NCBI GenBank assembly: GCA_016169945.1
Contig: JADLSH010000367.1
Location: forward strand, 3,966,001-4,030,000
DNA from: Trachythela sp. YZ-2020
Lineage: Eukaryota; Cnidaria; Anthozoa; Malacalcyonacea; Clavulariidae
Direction of reading: 5' to 3'
Length of the DNA: 64,000 bases
The notes below the pieces were generated by a model that was given only the letters and a program-made list of their open reading frames with translations, ran no database searches and was not told the origin of the DNA. Below, piece after piece: positions 57,401-64,000 of this stretch. The position numbers and the translations under genes are program-made. Position 1 is the first letter of the stretch. Each line of letters begins with the position of its first letter.

Positions 57401-59795
57401 GTGTATTTTCACCAGATTGTTTTGCGCAGTGGGTGTATTTTTCACCAGATTGTCTATGCGCAGTGGGTGTATTTTCACCAGATTGTTTGGCGCAGTGGGT
57501 GTATTTTCACCAGATTGTTTGGCACAGTGGGTGTATTTTCACCAGATTGTTTATGCGCAGTGGCTGTATTTTTCACCAGATTGTCTATGCGCAGTGGGTG
57601 TATTTTTCACCAGATTGTTTTGCGCAGTGGGTGTATTTTCACCAGATTGTTTTGCGCAGTGGGTGTATCTTCACCAGATTGTCTATGCGCAGTGGCTGTA
57701 TTCACACCAGATTGCTTTGCGCAGTGGATGTATTTTTCACCAGATTGTTTATGCGCAGTGGGTGTATTTTCACCAGATTGTCTATGCGCAGTGGCTGTAT
57801 TCACACCAGATTGCTTTGCGCAGTGGGTGTATTTTCACCAGATTGCTTTGCGCAGCGGGTGTATTTTCACCAGATTGCTTTGCGCAGCGAGTGTATTTTC
57901 ACCAGATTGTTCGGCGCAGTGGGTGTATTTTTCACCAGATTGTTTTGCGCAGTGGGTGTATTTTTCACCAGATTGTCTATGCGCAGTGGGTGTATTTTTC
58001 ACCAGATTGTTTTGCGCAGTGGGTGTATTTTTCACCAGATTGTCTATGCGCAGTGGGTGTATTTTTCACCAGATTGTCTATGCGCAGTGGGTGTATTTTC
58101 ACCACATTGTTTGGCGCAGTGGCTGTATTTTTCACCAGATTGTCTATGCGCAGTGGGTGTATTTTTCACCAGATTGTTTTGCGCAGTGGGTGTATTTTTC
58201 ACCAGATTGTCTATGCGCAGTGGGTGTATTTTTCACCAGATTGTTTATGCGCAGTGGGTGTATTTTCACCAGATTGTTTTGCGCAGTGGGTGTATTTTTC
58301 ACCAGATTGTCTATGCGCAGTGGGTGTATTTTCACCACATTGTTTGGCGCAGTGGGTGTATTTTTCACCAGATTGTTCATGCGCAGTGGGTGTATCTTCA
58401 CCAGATTGTTTATGCGCAGTGGGTGTATTTTCACCAGATTGTTTATGCGCTGTGGGTGTATTTTCTCCAGATTGTTTTGCGCAGTGGGTGTATTTTCACC
58501 AGATTGTTTGGCGCAGTGGGTGTATTTTTCACCAGATTGTCTATGCGCAGTGGGTGTATTTTTCACCAGATTGTTTTGCGCAGTGGGTGTATTTTTCACC
58601 AGATTGTCTATGCGCAGTGGGTGTATTTTTCACCAGATTGTTTTGCGCAGTGGGTGTATTTTTCACCAGATTGTCTATGCGCAGTGGGTGTATTTTTCAC
58701 CAGATTGTTTATGCGCAGTGGGTGTATTTTTCACCAGATTGTTTATGCGCAGTGGGTGTATTTTCACCAGATTGTTTATGCGCTGTGGGTGTATTTTCAC
58801 CAGATTGTTTTGCGCAGTGGGTGTATTTTCACCAGATTGTTTGGCGCAGTGGGTGTATTTTTCACCAGATTGTCTATGCGCAGTGGGTGTATTTTCACCA
58901 GATTGTTTATGCGCAGTGGGTGTATTTTTCACCAGATTGTTTATGCGCAGTGGGTGTATTTTCACCAGATTGTTTATGCGCAGTGGGTGTATTTTTCACC
59001 AGATTGTTTATGCGCAGTGGGTGTATTTTCACCACATTGTTTGGCGCAGTGGCTGTATTTTTCACCAGATTGTCTATGCGCAGTGGGTGTATTTTTCACC
59101 AGATTGTTTTGCGCAGTGGGTGTATTTTTCACCAGATTGTCTATGCGCAGTGGGTGTATTTTTCACCAGATTGTTTATGCGCAGTGGGTGTATTTTCACC
59201 AGATTGTTTTGCGCAGTGGGTGTATTTTTCACCAGATTGTCTATGCGCAGTGGGTGTATTTTCACCACATTGTTTGGCGCAGTGGGTGTATTTTTCACCA
59301 GATTGTTCATGCGCAGTGGGTGTATCTTCACCAGATTGTTTATGCGCAGTGGCTGTATTTTTCACCAGATTGTCTATGCGCAGTGGGTGTATTTTTCACC
59401 AGATTGTTTTGCGCAGTGGGTGTATTTTCACCAGATTGTTTTGCGCAGTGGGTGTATCTTCACCAGATTGTCTATGCGCAGTGGCTGTATTCACACCAGA
59501 TTGCTTTGCGCAGTGGATGTATTTTTCACCAGATTGTTTATGCGCAGTGGGTGTATTTTCACCAGATTGTCTATGCGCAGTGGCTGTATTCACACCAGAT
59601 TGCTTTGCGCAGTGGGTGTATTTTCACCAGATTGCTTTGCGCAGCGGGTGTATTTTCACCAGATTGCTTTGCGCAGCGAGTGTATTTTCACCAGATTGTT
59701 CGGCGCAGTGGGTGTATTTTTCACCAGATTGTTTTGCGCAGTGGGTGTATTTTCCACCAGATTGTCTATGCGCAGTGGGTGTATTTTCACAAGAG
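54456..59795 (+). repeat. 33-bp minisatellite, about 160 units
   Basis: Unit core GTGTATTTTCACCAGATTG followed by TTTATGCGCAGTGG. Variants: TTTT or TTTTT before CACC; TTTATG, CTATG, TTTG or TTGG before CGCA. Unit lengths are 32-34 bp. The units are most degenerate at the left edge (54456-54600). Because no variant contains a stop in any forward frame, all three frames stay open for about 5.4 kb (1850-aa frames); reverse frames give ATHPLRINNLV-like peptides. Interchange of the same three peptides between frames shows the frames are not selected, so I do not annotate a protein. Confidence 0.95.
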
Positions 59796-59918
59796 GGTGT
59801 TTCGGAAATTGTATCGAAGGTGGACAAGCATATTATACGTCAACGCCCGCAAAGTGCAAGATCGACACCATCTTATTCTCCTCGTGGTCGGGGCGAACCT
59901 TCCTCGGCGAATGCTCGT

Positions 59919-59960
59919 TGTTTTTATTGTCATAAGATTGGGCATTTTCAGTCTCAGTGT
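59919..59960 (+). pseudogene. CCHC zinc knuckle (gag-type) after the minisatellite
   Basis: CFYCHKIGHFQSQC has the C-x2-C-x4-H-x4-C pattern of retroelement nucleocapsid knuckles and is preceded by a basic Ser/Pro/Arg-rich stretch (RGRGEPSSANAR). The frame is open into the minisatellite. Retroelement remnant. Confidence 0.65.
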
Positions 59961-60091
59961 GCCTATTCTGTAGTGTGCCTATTTTTAATTTTTTTTGCGC
60001 CTGGGTACGAGGCTGGCCACCGGAACTTCTGGGCGACACACGGGTAGAGGCTGAGGAGGCTGTTGGTGATGTTTCCCATCTCCTCTTTTGA

Positions 60092-60288
60092 GACCCAAGC
60101 GATTTCCGTGCAGGGGAGTTGCATCGTAATTTCCCATTTTGGGAGGCAGTTTCTCATAGGCATCCCTCGCCTAGGCAACATGAAGTGTTGGCTTGGATAC
60201 AAAACAAGGTCTCCATTGCTTCATACTTTCGTCATTCTACGGGATCTTTTCAACGAGAACGTTATGTGTGCTTTTCCGTCGGATAATT
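60092..60288 (+). pseudogene. Retroelement pol-like N-terminal fragment
   Basis: Reads DPSDFRAGELHRNFPFWEAV, then HEVLAWIQNKVSIASYF, then GSFQRERYVCF. This resembles the segment preceding the reverse transcriptase in DIRS-type and related cnidarian elements (FW..HP..VL.W...GV...FF...G.F). It then stops. Frame differs from the zinc knuckle. A MITE terminus (GCGCCTGGGTACGAGG) lies between them. Confidence 0.4.
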
Positions 60289-60309
60289 TAGCTAAACGTA
60301 AACTTTGAA

Positions 60310-60890
60310 TAATTTTATTACTTTGTTTGTTTTGGTTTTATTGAGGTATTGGGAAGAGATATCGGAATAAATGGGGTTTTTTACAGAAAGGCGGGTATTC
60401 TGGGTTTGCAATAGATAGGTTTGTCCGACGCTGACCAATATTTCCCAATACCTAAATCACATCTGAGCATGAATTGTGAGTGGTATAGAATAGAATACTA
60501 TGCGCTTTTTGTCGACACATCTGTACGAAAATATAGTTTAATTCATCGGTATAGGAGCTGGAGTAGTTTGTTGCTATAATATAGAGAAAGATTAATTAAA
60601 AGAGTAAAACTAACATTGAAAATTAAAGTTGAGATCCTTGATTAACATGCTCATTTCTCAATTGAAACCAGAACTATATTAATGTATACATGCAGCTATA
60701 TTTTTTGTTCAACATTAAAATAATAAAGTTCAAAAAGGTGCACACCGACTCACCGAGCAGTAACGTTAACTATGCGACGGGCAAATCTACAACGGAGTTT
60801 GGCTCAATTCGCTGTAATGCTAAGGAAATGGAAGTTGATTATAGTATAGAAAAACAAAGAGATACGTAATCCAACGAATCCTTCGCCAAC
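60310..60890. other. No supported feature
   Basis: AT-rich sequence, no exon or repeat recognised. Confidence 0.4.
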
Positions 60891-60892
60891 TA

Positions 60893-60963
60893 TAATATTG
60901 CGCGGCGTCTCTGATCTATTCTGTTTGCTTTACACAATAGATCAGAGACGCCGCGCAATATTA
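60893..60963. repeat. Perfect 28-bp hairpin
   Basis: Arms 60893-60920 and 60936-60963 are exact reverse complements (core TATTGCGCGGCGTCTCTGAT). The loop is 15 nt. GC-rich in an AT-rich setting. Confidence 0.9.
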
Positions 60964-61358
60964 GGTGCAATATTATGGCTAGCTTTAAAACTATCATCTA
61001 CGAATACAAAATCTATGATTATGGGCATATGGCTTGAATTTTACGAAGTCAATGTTTGCAGTACTAGTATCTTTCCTATTCAGGAATGGTGCTATTCCTT
61101 CATTACTGGGGAGTGTGGGGTGTATATTTACAAATTAGTCATTACGCGTTCTGGGAACATAAATTTGGTCTGCATGGGTACAGTACATAAATTTCGTACA
61201 TAGATTACAGCATGGGTACAGTACATAGATTTCAAAAACCCCGGACCCCCCTCTCTTTACGCTTTCAGAAAGTCTTGCAACATCCCGCGTGTTAAGATCA
61301 CGCAATCCTGCACGGAAAACCAGTCGGTAATCCTTTATTACCACACACTAAACTGCAA

Positions 61359-61725
61359 ATGTGTGGTAAGATATATTTGCTCCTCGATGGAACGCAATCA
61401 GATGTGTGGGATAATTTATATGATAATATATGTATAAGGAGCATGTCAAACCTGTTTAATAGGTCAGATCCTGATATTTACGACAGCCTTCTTGGAGGCT
61501 TGAACATTGATGGTAATAACGAGGTGGACAGAGTACAATTTCTTATAGTAGCTCGAAGTGTACTTGCTATGTTTAGCAGAGTGACTGCATGCATGTATAA
61601 ATTGATGTAATTTGTAACTTTTATCTTAGGGTTAGTTTATGTATATATATTGTTAGTGATCTTCTGAAAATTTGTAAGTCTCTCCAGAATTGGGGGCAAT
61701 AAATCTCTTCTATCTATCTATCGTA
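61359..61725 (+). pseudogene. Non-LTR retrotransposon C-terminal fragment and tail
   Basis: Frame contains SNLFNRSDPDIYDSLLGGLN, then DRVQFLIVARSVLAMFSR, resembling the extreme C-terminus of a family of cnidarian non-LTR ORF2 proteins. It is followed by AATAAATCTC and (CTAT)n at 61700-61722. Confidence 0.45.
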
Positions 61726-61729
61726 ACCG

Positions 61730-63100
61730 TACCAATTCCCCTGTGAAGAATTGGAACCCGACGTTTTGTCGTTCGGTTCCGACTTTATAAATAGTCCGGT
61801 CTCGTGTAAACATAATCTTAGTCCATCTGATCCATGATAACCGTAAATAAACTTTAAAAATATTCGATTTTTAAGTGATCGACTGGGTTGGTTAACTTAA
61901 GTTACTGACAGTTCAAACAGCTTTCAATAGAAACATGTTTTATGAGTAAAATGCTTCTTTAGTTATCATTATGAAGGTTGTCATTATATATTTAATCCAT
62001 TGGGTCTTTTGAAAAGATGTATTCGTTGGATTGACAGGTGGCAACAGGCTACGAATACAAGGCAAGAAGAATTGTCAGATATAGGTCGTTAAAAACATGG
62101 AGATTCATCAAAACAATTATAATAAATTTATCAAATGCCCTAATGATCAATCAGCCAATATGATCTGAACGATATTTTCGATGACAGAGTTAAAGACGTC
62201 TATTAAAGATGAAAAGAAATCGGCTGGTCTAGATCCAAAGATCACAAGAAGACTAAATAACAAGGTCTCCAGAATATATTAGCGACAACACAAGGTATTT
62301 ATATTCAATATCATTATTTCATTTTTGTGGAAATTGTTGGTTTAGTTATAAACGGCATATATCTTATTTATTGTTTTGTCTTACCGACAAATATATATGT
62401 TTCAAACCGGATGTAGGAACATTAAATTAGTGTGTTATATATTTACCTGTCTCCCTACGGGGGTAGTATAGGGTTCAGTTATTCTCCTACAGGCTACATG
62501 TACAAAATAATCTGAGAATCGAGAAAGACTCACTATAAGGCTAGGTAATACTGAAAGATGAGTAAAGATTACTTAAGTCCACTAAAGCATTTTTCATTGT
62601 AACAGCACAACACGAACCTGGTAAGCTGATATATATTCTGCCATGCACCTAATTTGTCATCTTTTCTTGTATTGCTCGAATGGATATTTTGTGCAATACG
62701 AATAATTATTTGCTTGTAATTATGTGCAGAAAGCTCAACGCAATATAAGCAATTGAACAATGACTTATCTGCTGTTGTGGTTTATGTCGTGCCTTAATTT
62801 TTAACTAAAAATTGTTTTTAAAAATTCTTTTCATTGCAATCCTTCAACAGATTTTTTTACACTGTGAGAAGAGATTCTAAACCCTAAGTCTTTTCTTTCC
62901 CAACATGCAATGAGAGGTGGGGATTGACCGTTCTGGAGGAGCTGACCGTTTACGAAAGAGAACATTGCGTTGACGAGTTTTTATTCTTTTTTCATGTACG
63001 CTAAATTATCAAGTATAGTGCTTTATAGAGATTTCGAGCACTGATAAAACTGATTATTATTCATTGTACTGTGTTATCGTTTTCTCATTGACTAAAAACT
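61730..63100. other. No supported feature
   Basis: AT-rich intergenic sequence; no motif recognised. Confidence 0.4.
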
Positions 63101-63269
63101 TGCGAATTATTATCGATATCTGCCGGTGCCCGCGCTATTTTTCAGCGGAAACAGTAATCTGCAGAGATAATTGGACGGCGCCCGGAATATTCCAGCGGTA
63201 TATCGCATAAAATTACAAATAAGTGGGAAATTTTGAAGTTTGTTTTGTCTTCAAGTTTTAATATTTACA

Positions 63270-63375
63270 ATGGCTAGTTCTCGTTTCGCAACGTTTTCAA
63301 ACGAAGAAATTGAGAAAATAGTAGAAAACAAAGACTCGGAAAACACAAAAAAAAAGCACAAAAGTGGCAAGAGAG
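63270..63375 (+). CDS. First exon of a KIAA1958/QRICH1-like gene
   Basis: ATG at 63270 reading MASSRFATFSNEEIEKIVEN, then KDSENTKKKHKSGKR, ending at donor GTATTT in phase 1. The pattern (MASSRF..EEI..L...KDS.NTKK) is one I recall from the N-terminus of a cnidarian multigene family related to KIAA1958/QRICH1/ZMYM proteins, which carry a recombinase-derived domain. The rest lies beyond the right edge; a ZMYM/Crypton domain there would confirm it. Confidence 0.5.
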
Positions 63376-63509
63376 GTATTTTTGAAATATTCTCATATTT
63401 CTTCTGTATTGATATTTATGAACAGTAATAAAATCTTTGTTTTCAATATTTGCTTGTTCTATTCGTCAATGCATGTTACAAAATGAATAATAAAACAATT
63501 ATTGAATTC

Positions 63510-63625
63510 GGCTTACGCAGGATATCGATAATTATTCAGACCTCGGTCAACGTTATCCGCCTCAGCTTCGCTTCGGCAGATAACGTTGACCTTGGTCTGA
63601 ATAATTATCGATATCCTGCTCCGCC
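63510..63625. repeat. Imperfect hairpin, ~52-bp arms
   Basis: GATATCGATAATTATTCAGA on the left is mirrored by TCTGAATAATTATCGATATC on the right, continuing inward through GGTCAACGTTATC. In the intron of the right-edge gene. Confidence 0.85.
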
Positions 63626-63633
63626 TCATCCAA

Positions 63634-63690
63634 TAATTGTTAATAATCTCACATGTGAGATTATTTATGTTAATCTCACATGTGAAAATT
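63634..63690. repeat. Doubled AATCTCACATGTGAGATT palindrome
   Basis: ATAATCTCACATGTGAGATT followed by a second AATCTCACATGTGA; each is self-complementary. Confidence 0.8.
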
Positions 63691-63716
63691 ATCGCTTTTG
63701 AAGTTTATGAAAATGG

Positions 63717-63728
63717 TGTGTTGAACAT

Positions 63729-63763
<35 letters not shown>

Positions 63764-63778
63764 TATTATGTTCAACAC
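63717..63778. repeat. Hairpin with ~20-bp arms
   Basis: GTGTTGAACATGATATCTCA and TGAGATATTATGTTCAACAC are inverted copies around CTCGTTCGCTGCACTCACTC. The centre resembles one near 7738 (CTCGTTCGCTGCGCTCACTC). Confidence 0.8.
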
Positions 63779-64000
63779 TCGAAATAAATCTGGTATTTCC
63801 GCGCACCCATGTATTATTCTCTCTATATAAATCCACATGCATGCATGGTGTACGTAATTGTATATCACATGTATGGATTAATAAATTTATAGATATATTC
63901 TTGTACTAATTGTTAATTCATTTATAATTACATATAGGATCAGAGTGAAGAAACGTAAGGTACATGTTTAGACAGATATGCTTCAGACATTTTCTTCTGG

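Noticed and set aside
54377..60047. Three overlapping 1840-1850 aa open frames and several reverse frames
   Set aside because: They are translations of the 33-bp minisatellite; every forward frame is open and the same peptides swap frames, so there is no sign of selection for a protein.

Overview
The window is animal nuclear DNA. It is AT-rich, has spliced genes with GT..AG introns, and is crowded with transposable elements. A spliced ribophorin I gene, Penelope-like and non-LTR retroelements, a Crypton-type recombinase gene, a paired helical/propeller gene family and a 'MASSRF..EEI' first exon together suggest a cnidarian, probably an anthozoan and perhaps an octocoral. The species assignment is inference; no mitochondrial or rRNA marker is present.

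Layout. 1-10.85 kb: the 5' part of ribophorin I (RPN1) on the minus strand, with four exons recognised and the rest beyond the left edge. Its second intron (about 9.2 kb) is a nest of repeats: an inverted pair of Penelope-like 3' ends, several foldback elements and a tRNA-like SINE. 11-22.5 kb: gene-poor, with a second copy of a 'GCTAGC' foldback element and a non-LTR retrotransposon interrupted by about 1 kb. 22.56-23.53 kb: a one-exon rhodopsin-class GPCR with two frame breaks. 23.9-25.1 kb: another retroelement 3' end and a foldback element. 27-33.9 kb: a tandem segmental duplication carrying two intact one-exon paralogues (572 and 585 aa, minus strand), each with a deletion relic of a further copy. 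33.9-38.4 kb: retroelement 3' ends and a foldback element with a clear target duplication. 38.4-48.1 kb: a plus-strand spliced gene I assembled from at least five exons. It encodes a tyrosine-recombinase-like (Crypton-type) protein with two related C-terminal helical motifs, and its long intron holds a 4.2-kb satellite array with a 1184-bp higher-order period. 49-52.3 kb: an A-B-A structure in which two nearly identical 1.15-kb copies flank a copy of sequence from 36 kb. 52.4-53.1 kb: a broken GPCR-like fragment. 53.5-60.3 kb: a 33-bp minisatellite of more than 5 kb lying between gag-like and zinc-knuckle/pol-like retroelement remnants. 60.9-64 kb: a perfect 28-bp hairpin, a retroelement tail, nested palindromes, and the first exon of a gene running off the right edge.

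How they fit together: this is a slice of chromosome, not an operon-like system. The host genes are RPN1 (ER N-glycosylation), the paired helical/propeller genes, the recombinase-derived gene and the right-edge gene. Most of the remaining sequence is repeat-derived. The very long open frames at 54.4-60.0 kb come from the minisatellite and are not supported as a protein.
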